Part shown: piece after piece, positions 51,363-60,008 of the stretch
Position numbering within the stretch: the stretch's first letter is position 1
How the letters are laid out: each line of letters opens with the position of its first letter
Assembly (NCBI GenBank): GCA_937918935.1
Contig: CAKZSI010000002.1
Location: 1 to 64,000 of the forward strand
DNA length: 64,000 bases
Reading direction: 5' to 3'
DNA from: an uncultured Chloroflexales bacterium
GTDB taxonomy: Bacteria > Chloroflexota > Chloroflexia > Chloroflexales > Chloroflexaceae
The notes under the pieces: generated by a model
Databases searched by the model: none
Seen by the model: the letters and a program-made list of their open reading frames with translations, nothing else
Told to the model about the DNA's origin: nothing
Translations under genes and position numbers: made by a program

Positions 51363-52094
51363 ATGGAAGTCGAAACGAGCCAGCACGCATACGATCCGAC
51401 GCGCTACGAACGACCCGCGGTGACCGTTGACGTGGTCATTTTTACGTTGATCAACCAGGAACTGCATGTGTTGCTGGTGCAGCGACGCCACTGGCCCTTC
51501 GAGGGGTTCTGGGCCATTCCGGGCGGGTTCATCAACATGGACGAGTCGCTGGAGGCGGCGGCGCGCCGCGAACTCGAAGAGGAGACCGGCGTGCGCGACG
51601 TGTACCTGGAGCAGTTGTACACCTTCGGCGACCCGGGGCGCGACCCGCGGATGCGCGTGATCAGCGTGGCCTATATCGCCCTGGTGCGCGCCGACGCGCA
51701 GAAGATTTCGGTGAGCGATGAGAGTACCGACGTGCGCTGGTGGCCGGTGCGCGCCCTGCCCGACCAGCTTGCCTTTGACCACGAACAGATCCTGGCCTAC
51801 GCCATCTCGCGCCTGCGCTCCAAGCTGGAGTATACGACCCTGGCCTTCCAGTTGCTGCCGGAGCTGTTTTCCATCCTCGAGTTGAAGCACATCTACGAGC
51901 AGATCCTCGGCGAGAAGCTCGACAAGGGCAATTTCTACCGTAAAATCAAGGAGTCGAACCTGCTGGAGGAGACCAATGTCGTCCGCGAGGGTCGCGGCCG
52001 CCCCACGCGCCTCTGGCGCTTCCGCCGCGACCGGACGGCTGAGAAGCAGTTCGTCTTTCGCTGGCGCGAGGATCGGATCGATCGCAATCCATGA
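51363..52094 (+). CDS. Nudix-domain transcription regulator candidate (NrtR-like, Nudix plus winged helix)
   Basis: 243 aa from ATG 51363 (AGAGGAG upstream). The N-terminal Nudix domain has a complete Nudix box GGFINMDESLEAAARREL with EEETG after it, so it could still hydrolyse a nucleotide diphosphate. The C-terminal 85 residues (LELKHIYEQILGEKLDKGNFYRK) match the winged-helix domain of NrtR/NdpR-type and sugar-responsive Nudix regulators, which sense ADP-ribose or a sugar phosphate. Located behind rpiA-rpe-glk and in front of a lytic transglycosylase gene that it overlaps by ATGA. Target genes besides itself are not visible. Confidence 0.85.
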   Translation: MEVETSQHAYDPTRYERPAVTVDVVIFTLINQELHVLLVQRRHWPFEGFWAIPGGFINMDESLEAAARRELEEETGVRDVYLEQLYTFGDPGRDPRMRVISVAYIALVRADAQKISVSDESTDVRWWPVRALPDQLAFDHEQILAYAISRLRSKLEYTTLAFQLLPELFSILELKHIYEQILGEKLDKGNFYRKIKESNLLEETNVVREGRGRPTRLWRFRRDRTAEKQFVFRWREDRIDRNP

Positions 52095-54457
52095 GTCGAA
52101 GCATAGCCATTCTGCTCGGCACACTGCTGCTCCTGTGTCTGGGCGCCTGCGAGGTGGTGACTGCCCCCTCTCCCGACACGCCCGACATCCCGGCAACCCG
52201 GAGCGCCGCGAGCGAGGCGGCGCCTCCCGCCCCGGTGCTGGCGCAGCGGGCCCTGGCGGCGCGGGCCATCGGCGATGACGCGGCGTCCGGCGCCGATCTC
52301 AGCGCCCTGCTGAGGAGCTACCCCGATGCCGCCGAGGCCCTGGCAGCCCGCTACTACCTGGCCGAGAGCTTCGCCCGCCGCGGTCGCTGGACCTCGGCGG
52401 TCGAGATGCTGCGCGCGTTTCTGGACGCGGCGCCGGAGGAGCATCCCCTGCGCCCGCCGGCGCTCTTCTGGCTTGCCCGCGGCCACGAGTCGGCTGGCGA
52501 TCACGCCGCAGCGATCGCCATGTACCAGGAGTACCGCGCCCTGGACACGCCCATCGCCCCCTACGCCGCCCTGCGCCAGGCGGCGCAGGAGCAGGTCCTG
52601 GAGCGGCGCGCCGAGGCCATCACAAGCTACCTGGTCGCCGCGCGCAGCCCCATTCCGCGGGGCGAGCGAGCGGGGGCCTTTGAAAAGGCCATCGCCCAGC
52701 TCGTGGTCGCTGGCCGCCCGGCCGAGGCCCTGGCCCTCTACCCCGAACTGCTCGACCTGGCCCGCCAGCCGGCCTACCGTGCCCGCGTGCTGGCCGAGGC
52801 TATCGCCCTGGCCGACACCCAGGGCCAGACCGAGCAGGCGCGACGGTGGCGGCTGGAACTGGTGGCGAGCGCGCCGGAAACGCCCGAGGCCGCCGCCGCG
52901 GTGGATCGCCTGCTCGCCGCCGGCTCCACAGAGGTGAGCGCCGCCGCGGCCGGGCGGATCTATATGGCCGCCGGACGCTGGACCGATGCGGTTGCGCAGC
53001 TCGAGCGCGCCATCGCCACCGAAAGCGACCTCGTCACGGCGATCGAGTTGCGCCGGTTGCGCGGGTTGGCCCTGCGAGCGGCGGGTGATATGCCGGGGGC
53101 GCTGGCCGCCCTGGCCGAAGCCGGCGCCCTCGACCCCAACAGCGAGCCGGGACGCCAGGCCCAACTCGACCGGGTGCAAACCACCGGACAGGCCGGCGAC
53201 GTCGAGGGCGCCATCCAGGGCTACCTGGAGTATGCCGCGGCCTATCCCGACGACCCGCGCGCTCCGGTGGCGCTGGATCGGGTAGTGCAACTGCGTGAGC
53301 GCCTGGGCGACACCGAAGGCGCGTTACAGGCGCGTCTCGACCTGGGGCGGCGCTACCCCGCCAGCGCCGAGGGGCGCATGGCCCTGCACCGGGCCGGCCT
53401 GGCCCTGTACGAAGCGGGGCGGGTCGAAGAGGCCCGCGCCGCCTGGCAGACCCTGGCCGACAAGAGCGAGGGGGGGTGGCGAGCGCGCGGAGCCTTCTGG
53501 GCCGCTCGCGCGGCCCGCGACCAGGGTGATGCCGCGGCTGCCGAGGCGCTTTTTGCCGCCGCAATTGCCGCTGCGCCCCACAGCTACGAGGGCGTTCGGG
53601 CGGCGGAGGAACTGGGCAGACTGCCCACCGGCGCCCTGCCCATCGGGGCGCCAATTGCCCCCGAAGAGTGGAGCGAACTGGAGACCTGGGTAACATCCTG
53701 GGCCGGCCCGCCGGCGCCACCCCCCGGCGACGAACGCGCAACGCGCGCCGCGCACCTCGAACAGGTGGGCCTGCAGACCGAGGCGACCAACGAGTGGCGC
53801 GAGGGCCTCGACGAGGCGCGTGGCCAACCCTGGGCGCTGCTGGGTCTGGCACGGGCGGCCCATCAGGGCGGGGCGACCTACCCCGCGCTGCTGGCCGCCG
53901 AAGAACTGGCCGCCCTGGCCCCCACCCCGGCGCCACTGGCCCTGCGGCGTCTGATCTTCCCCACCCCCTACGCCGACCTGGTCAGCCGCGAGGCCAGGGC
54001 GAATGGCCTCGACCCGCGCCTGCTCTACGCCCTGTTTCGCCAGGAGAGCCTCTTCAACCCGGTGGCCACCTCCTGGGTCGGGGCGCGCGGGCTGGCCCAG
54101 GTCATGCCCGAAACTGGCCAGGGCATCGCCCAGAACCTGGGGGTCAGCGATTTCACCCTCGACGACCTCTACCGGCCGGCGGTAAGCGCGCGGTTTGGCA
54201 GTTACTACCTGGCCCGGCGCCTGGCCGACATGGAGGGGAGCGTGCAGGGCGCCCTGGCGGCCTACAACGGCGGTCTGGGGAACGCGCAACGCTGGGCCGG
54301 CGGGAGTCGCGTGGCCGACCCGGATCACTTCACCGAGCAGATCGATTTTGGCGAGACACGAGGCTACGTGCGGGCCGTCTATGGCTTCTGGGGGGCCTAT
54401 CAGGAACTCTACGCGCCCCTCGATCGCGCGACGCCGGTGAGCAATGTGCTCCGCTGA
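52091..54457 (+). CDS. Lytic murein transglycosylase with TPR-like superhelix (Slt70-type lipoprotein)
   Basis: 788 aa. Lipobox LGACE (Cys about 20). The central 550 residues are Ala/Arg-rich helical pairs as in the Slt70 U-shaped domain or TPR arrays. The C-terminal SLT domain (about 630-780) has the catalytic Glu in FRQESLFNP, VGARGLAQVMPETG and AAYNGG. It cleaves the beta-1,4 bonds of peptidoglycan, acting outside the inner membrane. Its ATG overlaps the stop of the Nudix gene by four bases, so the two are co-translated. Confidence 0.9.
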   Translation: MSRSIAILLGTLLLLCLGACEVVTAPSPDTPDIPATRSAASEAAPPAPVLAQRALAARAIGDDAASGADLSALLRSYPDAAEALAARYYLAESFARRGRWTSAVEMLRAFLDAAPEEHPLRPPALFWLARGHESAGDHAAAIAMYQEYRALDTPIAPYAALRQAAQEQVLERRAEAITSYLVAARSPIPRGERAGAFEKAIAQLVVAGRPAEALALYPELLDLARQPAYRARVLAEAIALADTQGQTEQARRWRLELVASAPETPEAAAAVDRLLAAGSTEVSAAAAGRIYMAAGRWTDAVAQLERAIATESDLVTAIELRRLRGLALRAAGDMPGALAALAEAGALDPNSEPGRQAQLDRVQTTGQAGDVEGAIQGYLEYAAAYPDDPRAPVALDRVVQLRERLGDTEGALQARLDLGRRYPASAEGRMALHRAGLALYEAGRVEEARAAWQTLADKSEGGWRARGAFWAARAARDQGDAAAAEALFAAAIAAAPHSYEGVRAAEELGRLPTGALPIGAPIAPEEWSELETWVTSWAGPPAPPPGDERATRAAHLEQVGLQTEATNEWREGLDEARGQPWALLGLARAAHQGGATYPALLAAEELAALAPTPAPLALRRLIFPTPYADLVSREARANGLDPRLLYALFRQESLFNPVATSWVGARGLAQVMPETGQGIAQNLGVSDFTLDDLYRPAVSARFGSYYLARRLADMEGSVQGALAAYNGGLGNAQRWAGGSRVADPDHFTEQIDFGETRGYVRAVYGFWGAYQELYAPLDRATPVSNVLR

Positions 54458-54759
54458 GGGTGGCAAGACCGCCGCGCCGCATACGACAATGACATTGCCC
54501 CTCATAGGGGTGGCTCGAAGGGACTTTGCGCCTCCGCCAACCTCTTTCCGATGCGGCGCGGCTTCGCCGCACTGCATCGGAAAGGAAAGAACCCGCAGGC
54601 GCCTGCCGCCCTCGCACACTCCGTCGGGGCGAGGCAGGGTCCGCCGCCCCTGCACCCCCGAGGGGGCGCTGCGGGGAAATCCTGCGAGGGCCTGCGGCCC
54701 TCGCAACCCCGCCAGGGGGACGTTTCGTCGGAGTACCCGGGCGGACCGTGGAGAAGACA
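54458..54759. other. 302-bp gap with strong hairpins before argS
   Basis: A hairpin with 11-bp arms CTTTCCGATGC/GCATCGGAAAG (54544-54584) resembles the one at 11703-11743. GAGGGCCTGCGGCCCTC (about 54691-54708) and GC-rich inverted stretches follow. No gene is seen. Confidence 0.65.
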
Positions 54760-56541
54760 ATGGACTACGCACTTGAACGTTTTACCCGCGAGGTACGGGA
54801 GGCAATTGTGGCCACGGGCCGGGCGCCCGCGGAGGCCATCGAACTGGCTACGCCCAAACCGAACATTCCCGCCGACCTGGCCCTGCCCGCCTTTCGTGCA
54901 GCGAAGGCCCTGGGGGTGCCGGCGCCGCAACTCGCCGCCGCACTGGCCGCGGCGATCCGCCCCGGCCCCGACTCGCTCATCGGCGCAGTCGAGGCGGTGG
55001 GGCCGTTCCTGAACTTCAGCCTGCATCCGCAGCGCCTGGCCGCGGCGGTGGTGAGCGAGATCCAGACCCGCGGCGCGGCCTACGGCCACCACCACGTCGG
55101 GGCGGGCCGCCGCGTAGTGGTGGACTACTCGGCGCCGAATATCGCACGGCGCATGCACGTTGGTCACATCCGTTCGACCATCATCGGCCAGAGCCTGGTG
55201 CACCTCCTGCGCGCCCTGGGCTATCACGTGATCGGCGACAATCACCTGGGTGATTGGGGTACGCAGTTCGGCACGGTGATCGCCTCGATCAAACGCTACG
55301 GCCGCCCGCAGGCCGAGGGCGAGGCGGCGATGGAGCAACTGGAACTGCTCTACGCCCGCTACAACAACGAGATGAAGGCCCAGGAGCAGGAACGTGAACG
55401 GGCCATGGTCGAGGGCCGCCCGCTGCCGGTCTTCGACCCCGACCTGGAGGCCGAGGCACGCCGCTGGTCACTGGCCCTGGAGCGAGGCGATCCTGAAGCG
55501 CGCGCGATCTGGCAGTGGTGCGTCGATCTGACCCTCGCCGCCGCGCAGCGGAACTACGAGCGGCTCGGCGTGGTGTTTGACCATGCCTATGGCGAGAGTT
55601 TCTACGAGCCGATGCTGGCCGGCGTGATTGACGAGGCCCTGCGCTCCGGGGCCGCCTTCCGCGATGCCGATGGCTCGGTGGTGGCCGAGCTTGACAACCT
55701 GCCCCGCTTCATCATCCAGCGCAACGACGGCGGCACCGTCTATATGACCCGCGACATCGCAACGGTGAAGTTCCGGCTGGAAACGTTCGACCCGGTGAAG
55801 ATCATCTATGTGGTAGACGGGCGCCAGGAACTGCACTTCCGCCAACTCTTTGCCATCGTGCGGGCCATGGGCTACGCCCACAACGTCGAACTGGTGCACA
55901 TCCCCTTCGGGATCGTTACGACGCCTGATGGGCAGCCACTCTCCACGCGCAAGGGCAACATGGTCTACCTGGAGAGCCTGCTCGACGAGGCCGTGGCGCG
56001 GGCGCGGGCGGTCGTGGAGCAAAAGAACCCCGACCTGCCGGAGGCCGAGAAGGCCGCGGTGGCCGAGGCGGTCGGTGTGGGCGCGGTGATCTACAACGAC
56101 CTCTACCAGGACCCGCGGCGGAACATCAGTCTGGACTGGGAGCGCATGCTCTCAACCGAGGGCAACAGCGCCACCTATCTGCAATACTCGCATGCCCGCT
56201 GCTGCTCGATCCTGCGGCGGGCGGCCGAAGACGGCGGCGTGGGGCCGGAGGACGCCGATCCAACCTTGCTGACCCATCCGGCAGAGACGCGGCTGATCAA
56301 GCACCTGGCGCGCTTGCCCGAGGCGGTGACCGAAGCCGGCGCACGCTACGCGCCCTTCGTGATCGCCGAATGGTGTTACGCCACGGCCCGCGAGTTTGGC
56401 GTCTTCTTCGAGCAGTGCCCAGTGCTTAAGGCAGACAGCCCTGGCCTGCGGGCGGCCCGCCTGGCCCTGGTCGCGGCGACGGCCCAGGCCCTCAGGAATG
56501 GCCTGGCACTGCTGGGAATCGCCGCCCCCGAACGGATGTGA
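54760..56541 (+). CDS. argS: Arginyl-tRNA synthetase
   Basis: 593 aa class I synthetase. The N-terminal Add-1 domain (about 1-110) is followed by the HIGH-equivalent MHVGHIRST, IGDNHLGDWGTQFG and the KMSKS-equivalent LSTRKGNMV, and the helical DALR anticodon domain with NSATYLQYSHARC. ATG 54760 follows GGAGAAG; the frame upstream is repeat-like GC-rich DNA and not part of the protein. It charges tRNA-Arg. Confidence 0.95.
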   Translation: MDYALERFTREVREAIVATGRAPAEAIELATPKPNIPADLALPAFRAAKALGVPAPQLAAALAAAIRPGPDSLIGAVEAVGPFLNFSLHPQRLAAAVVSEIQTRGAAYGHHHVGAGRRVVVDYSAPNIARRMHVGHIRSTIIGQSLVHLLRALGYHVIGDNHLGDWGTQFGTVIASIKRYGRPQAEGEAAMEQLELLYARYNNEMKAQEQERERAMVEGRPLPVFDPDLEAEARRWSLALERGDPEARAIWQWCVDLTLAAAQRNYERLGVVFDHAYGESFYEPMLAGVIDEALRSGAAFRDADGSVVAELDNLPRFIIQRNDGGTVYMTRDIATVKFRLETFDPVKIIYVVDGRQELHFRQLFAIVRAMGYAHNVELVHIPFGIVTTPDGQPLSTRKGNMVYLESLLDEAVARARAVVEQKNPDLPEAEKAAVAEAVGVGAVIYNDLYQDPRRNISLDWERMLSTEGNSATYLQYSHARCCSILRRAAEDGGVGPEDADPTLLTHPAETRLIKHLARLPEAVTEAGARYAPFVIAEWCYATAREFGVFFEQCPVLKADSPGLRAARLALVAATAQALRNGLALLGIAAPERM

Positions 56542-56545
56542 GACG

Positions 56546-56690
56546 TAGTAGTGTGTACAGTGAGTTTCGTGGTATTTCCGCCCCCCTTCCAGCCTCCTCC
56601 CATTGGGGGGAGGAGCCGGCCTCCCTCCCTGCGGGGGAGGGTTGGACAGGGAGCGGGGGTGTAGCGAACGACGTTGTTTACTAGCAGTTC
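56546..56690. repeat. MITE-like element B3 between argS and the HAD gene
   Basis: Left end TAGTAGTGTGTA (56546-56557), five bases after the argS stop. The core GCCCCCCTTCCAGCCTCC...GGGGGGAGGAGCCGG is as in B1 and B2, and the right end GTTGTTTACTAG (about 56673-56684) matches B2. Confidence 0.7.
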
Positions 56691-56734
56691 ACCTCCCCTC
56701 CCGGACCTTCCCTCCGGCGGAGCCAGGAAAGGCT

Positions 56735-57595
56735 ATGATTGCGTTCACTACCATCAAGGCCGTCCTGTTCGATATGGACGGCGTGCTCTACCGGGGCAAC
56801 CAGCCCCTGGCGGGGGTGCGGGAGTTGCTGGCCTTCCTGGATGAACAGAGCGTAGGCTACGCCTGCATCACCAACAACGCCTCGATGACCCCGGCACAGT
56901 ACGAGGCCAAACTGGCGCGGATGGGTCTGCATGTTCCAGCCGGGCGGGTGATTACCTCGGCCATCGCCACGGGTCGCGCGCTGCGGGCGATGTACCCGCG
57001 CGGCACACGGGTCTACATCGTTGGCATGGAGGGCCTGCGCGAGGCGCTGTTGCACGATGGGCACTTCGTCGAGGATGACCGCGCGGCAGAGGTGGTAGTG
57101 CAGGGGGCCGATTTCGCCCTCACCTACAACACGCTGCGCACGGCGACCTTGCTGATCCGCGCCGGGGCGCACTTCGTCGCCACCAACCCCGACCGCACCT
57201 TCCCGTCCGAAGAGGGACTGATCCCCGGCGCCGGGGCGATTACTGCCGCCCTGGTGGCTGCCACCGACACGCAGCCGCTGGTGATCGGCAAGCCCGCGCC
57301 GACGATGTTTCAGGTGGCCGCCGAGACCCTTGGCGCGCCCGCCACCCTGGTGCTGGTCATTGGCGACCGGCTCGACACAGACATCGCCGGAGCTGCCGCC
57401 GCGGGCATGCCCGCCGCCCTGGTGCTGACCGGCGTCAGTTCGCGCGCCGAGGCCGAAACCGGCCCCGTGCGCCCGGCGGCGATCTACGCCGATCTCGGCG
57501 AGTTGCTTGAAGACTGGCGCGCGAAGGTTGTGCTTTCCTCCGACCGCCAGTTAGAGGAGGGTGGGGAAACCAGGATTCCCCGCTCGCACGCCTGA
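56735..57595 (+). CDS. HAD-superfamily subfamily IIA phosphatase (NagD-like)
   Basis: 286 aa. HAD motif I LFDMDGVLYRG with nucleophile Asp and acid Asp, motif II ITNNAS, motif III Lys in GKPAP, and motif IV IGDRLDTDIAGA, with a C2 cap between, as in NagD and 4-nitrophenylphosphatases. Likely substrates are nucleotide monophosphates or phosphoglycolate. ATG 56735 follows CCAGGAAAGG. The final residues GGETRIPRSHA are encoded by a repeat A copy, so the repeat supplies the stop region. Confidence 0.9.
   Translation: MIAFTTIKAVLFDMDGVLYRGNQPLAGVRELLAFLDEQSVGYACITNNASMTPAQYEAKLARMGLHVPAGRVITSAIATGRALRAMYPRGTRVYIVGMEGLREALLHDGHFVEDDRAAEVVVQGADFALTYNTLRTATLLIRAGAHFVATNPDRTFPSEEGLIPGAGAITAALVAATDTQPLVIGKPAPTMFQVAAETLGAPATLVLVIGDRLDTDIAGAAAAGMPAALVLTGVSSRAEAETGPVRPAAIYADLGELLEDWRAKVVLSSDRQLEEGGETRIPRSHA
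57561..57580. repeat. Repeat A inside the 3-prime end of the HAD gene
   Basis: GTGGGGAAACCAGGATTCCC, read as codons of the last residues. Confidence 0.8.
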
Positions 57596-57718
57596 AGGGA
57601 CGGTCCGGGAGAGCTGCGTCCCCCGGAGCGTAATCGGATCACCTGCTTATCCGCATCGCCCCCTGACGCCAGCCGGTAAGCGTCGAGAAACTGTTACGCC
57701 GGGTGTCTCGGCGCACAC

Positions 57719-57747
57719 TTGCAATCTGGCCTGGTCTGATGTATTGT
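57719..57747 (+). promoter_or_regulatory. Weak sigma-70 promoter candidate for the dodecin gene
   Basis: TTGCAA (57719-57724) and TATTGT (57742-57747) are 17 bp apart, each with two mismatches to consensus. Confidence 0.35.
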
Positions 57748-57850
57748 GAGGGATAACAACCAGGGGGCAGAGAAGGTTGTTGTGCCGTGTTCTCAAGGTC
57801 CGTCGCAGCTCAACGGCGTGTGCTGCAAGCCAGAATGAAAGGAGCGGATC

Positions 57851-58066
57851 ATGAGTGCTGAGAGCGTCTACAAGGTGGTAGAGATTGTCGGCACGAGCCC
57901 CGAGTCGTGGGAGAAAGCGGCCTCGGTGGCGATGATGACAGCAGCCCGAAGCCTGCGGGACATTCGCGTCGCCGAGGTGGTGGCGCAGGATATCCATCTC
58001 GATGGAGAGACGATCATCTATCGCACGAAGATCAAACTCTCCTTCAAGTATCACGAGGACGATTAG
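57851..58066 (+). CDS. Dodecin flavin-binding protein
   Basis: 71 aa. VYKVVEIVGTSPESWEKAASVAM and the DIRVAEVVAQDIHLD strand are typical of dodecins, which assemble into hollow dodecamers that bind flavin or riboflavin and buffer it. The Trp20 that stacks on the flavin is kept (SPESWEKA). AAAGGAG stands upstream of ATG 57851. A repeat A copy follows. Confidence 0.93.
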   Translation: MSAESVYKVVEIVGTSPESWEKAASVAMMTAARSLRDIRVAEVVAQDIHLDGETIIYRTKIKLSFKYHEDD

Positions 58067-58095
58067 AGTCTAACCTGAAAATAGTCTATTGCAGC

Positions 58096-58124
58096 GGCGT
58101 GGGGAAACTATGTTTCCCCACGCC
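58096..58124 (+). repeat. Near-perfect repeat A palindrome after dodecin
   Basis: 13-bp perfect arms GGCGTGGGGAAAC (58096-58108) and GTTTCCCCACGCC (58112-58124), loop TAT. It lies 29 nt after the dodecin stop and could act as a terminator or 3-prime stabiliser. Confidence 0.85.
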
Positions 58125-58234
58125 CGTGTTTATGAAGTGTAATCTTCCGGCCCGGGCCAGGGGGAAAGCAGGTTTTCTCGCTCCGGGTCCGAGCGGGCAA
58201 AACTGCACCAATGTGCGACTCTCTCCTGGTTGAA

Positions 58235-59239
58235 CTACGAGGAAACAAGGTTTCGTCGCCCCTTGCTGGCATACCCGGGCGCACCCGTTGGATAGGCAAG
58301 CAACCCCTCATCGGCGCCGGCTTCGCGCACGTACCAGCGGATCTCGTGCCACAGGGCGAAGCCACAGGTGGTGAAGAGGCGGCAGGCGGCCAGATTGGCC
58401 GCACCGGTGCTGAGCAGGGCGGTGTCAAGACCCGCGCCACGCATGGCATGCAACAGGCTCAGGATAAGCGCGCGCCCCAGGCCGCGTCCGCGCCGTGAAC
58501 GCTCCACACCAACAAACTCGATCCACCCCGTCGCCTGCCCCAGACACTCGCGCTCCATCGAGGCCGTCACGCCCAGGGCATAGCCGGCCAGGGCGCCATC
58601 AGACCCCACAGCGATCAGATCCAGCGCGGGTTGATAGCCCGGCGCACGCATGAGCGCCGCGCGCTCATCGAGACTCTTGGCGCCGCCAGCGAACACAATG
58701 CTGTGCAGTGCGACAACCGCGGCGACATCGTGCGCGCCGGCCACGGGCCGGATCACCATCCCCGGCGGTAGTTGCGGCTCCGCGATCGGGTCGCGCAACG
58801 AGCGCCGCATCCGCAGGGTGCGCCAGGGATCGGCCTGAAAACCGGAGCGTTCCAGCAGAGCGATGAACTGCCGATCATCACCGCGGGCGGGGACGAACAG
58901 GCAGGGACGCTCGGCCCGGCCGCGTGCGGCCCGGGCGACGCTCTGCAAACCCCAGGCAAGCATCGCAGCCGCGAGGGACTCGGTCTCCGCGCCGGGTCTG
59001 GCGCAGGCGACCAGGATACATTCGTCGAGCAGGAGTGCGGCGCCCACCGGGTCACCGTGGGCGTCTTCCCACACCTGTGCGTCAGACGTTCCCGGCTGGC
59101 GGGCGGCGAGTGCCGCCCGCAACGCATCAAGCGGCGGCCAGGGATCGCCCTGATCCACCGTCCTGGCGGCGCACCACAGGTCGAGCACGGCGTCGAGTTC
59201 GGCCGCACCGCGGTAATCGCGCTGGTGGAAGGTAATCAT
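58235..59239 (-). CDS. GNAT acetyltransferase, tandem-domain (mycothiol-synthase-like architecture)
   Basis: 334 aa with two GNAT domains. The second one has the acetyl-CoA loop RSRRGRGLGRALILSLL and GFVGVER; the first (about 1-150) is degenerate. Such tandem GNATs include MshD but the substrate here is unknown. The stop lies in a repeat A copy, so the tail SKGRRNLVSS is repeat-encoded. Direct upstream region (59240-59309) is short. Confidence 0.85.
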   Translation of the reverse strand: MITFHQRDYRGAAELDAVLDLWCAARTVDQGDPWPPLDALRAALAARQPGTSDAQVWEDAHGDPVGAALLLDECILVACARPGAETESLAAAMLAWGLQSVARAARGRAERPCLFVPARGDDRQFIALLERSGFQADPWRTLRMRRSLRDPIAEPQLPPGMVIRPVAGAHDVAAVVALHSIVFAGGAKSLDERAALMRAPGYQPALDLIAVGSDGALAGYALGVTASMERECLGQATGWIEFVGVERSRRGRGLGRALILSLLHAMRGAGLDTALLSTGAANLAACRLFTTCGFALWHEIRWYVREAGADEGLLAYPTGAPGYASKGRRNLVSS

Positions 59240-59309
59240 CGCGAATCACTCGGGTCTGGAAGGGTATGAACCACCCAGACCCTCCCACAGGAGGCGCCCG
59301 GACAGGCGC

Positions 59310-60008
59310 CTAGACCGTTTTCGGTCGCTCCGCGGCGCGTTGCAGCAAGGCCCGCACCTCCTCGTCGCTCACCTGGGGAAACTCTTCGTACCACAGGCCA
59401 ATGGCGGCAAGCGGCTCCGGGGTTTGCACAACAATCACCTCATCGACCATCGATTCGAGCAAGGCCACCGTTTCGCGCGCCGCGACCGGCGCGGCCACGA
59501 CGATGCGCGCCGGCTCCTGGGCGCGAGCAGCAACGATTGCGGCGCGCATCGTCGCGCCGGTCGCTAACCCGTCGTCTACCAGGATGACGGTCTTGCCGCG
59601 CAGATCGGGGGCCGGGCGACCCCCGCGGTACAGGCGTCCCCGGCGTTCCAGCTCCTGGCCTTCGCGGGCGGCTACCTGGGCGATGGTATCGGGGTCAATG
59701 CGCAGGCCACGCACCACATCTGTGTTGAGGACCCGGACCCCGCCTTCGGCGATGGCGCCCATGGCCAGTTCTTCCTCGCCGGGCACCCCCAACTTGCGCA
59801 CGAGCATCAGGTCGAGCGGGGCGTCCAGGGCGATCGCAAGCTCGTAACCAACAGGAACACCGCCACGGGGCAGGGCCAGTACAATCGTGTCGGGGCGATC
59901 GGCATAAGCAGTGAGCCTGGCAGCAAGAGCGCGACCGGCTGCTGTGCGATCGTGGAAACGGCGTCCCTGGCTCAGGATCCAGGAATGCAAGCGTTGGAAC
60001 CCTGCCAT
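59310..60008 (-). CDS. Phosphoribosyltransferase domain protein
   Basis: 232 aa type I PRTase. The PRPP-binding loop is VILVDDGLATGATM and the fold core VLALPRGGVPVGYELA matches the hypoxanthine/xanthine-type or ComFC-like family seen in stand-alone PRTase-like regulators and 'phosphoribosyltransferase' domain proteins. A nucleobase or an unusual acceptor may be used; no purine gene is adjacent. The ribosome-binding site is GAGAGG before ATG 60008. Confidence 0.88.
   Translation of the reverse strand: MAGFQRLHSWILSQGRRFHDRTAAGRALAARLTAYADRPDTIVLALPRGGVPVGYELAIALDAPLDLMLVRKLGVPGEEELAMGAIAEGGVRVLNTDVVRGLRIDPDTIAQVAAREGQELERRGRLYRGGRPAPDLRGKTVILVDDGLATGATMRAAIVAARAQEPARIVVAAPVAARETVALLESMVDEVIVVQTPEPLAAIGLWYEEFPQVSDEEVRALLQRAAERPKTV

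Noticed and set aside
51935-54772. Two long minus-strand open frames over the transglycosylase and argS leader
   Set aside because: Both are antisense shadows of the SLT/TPR gene and repeat-rich leader DNA.
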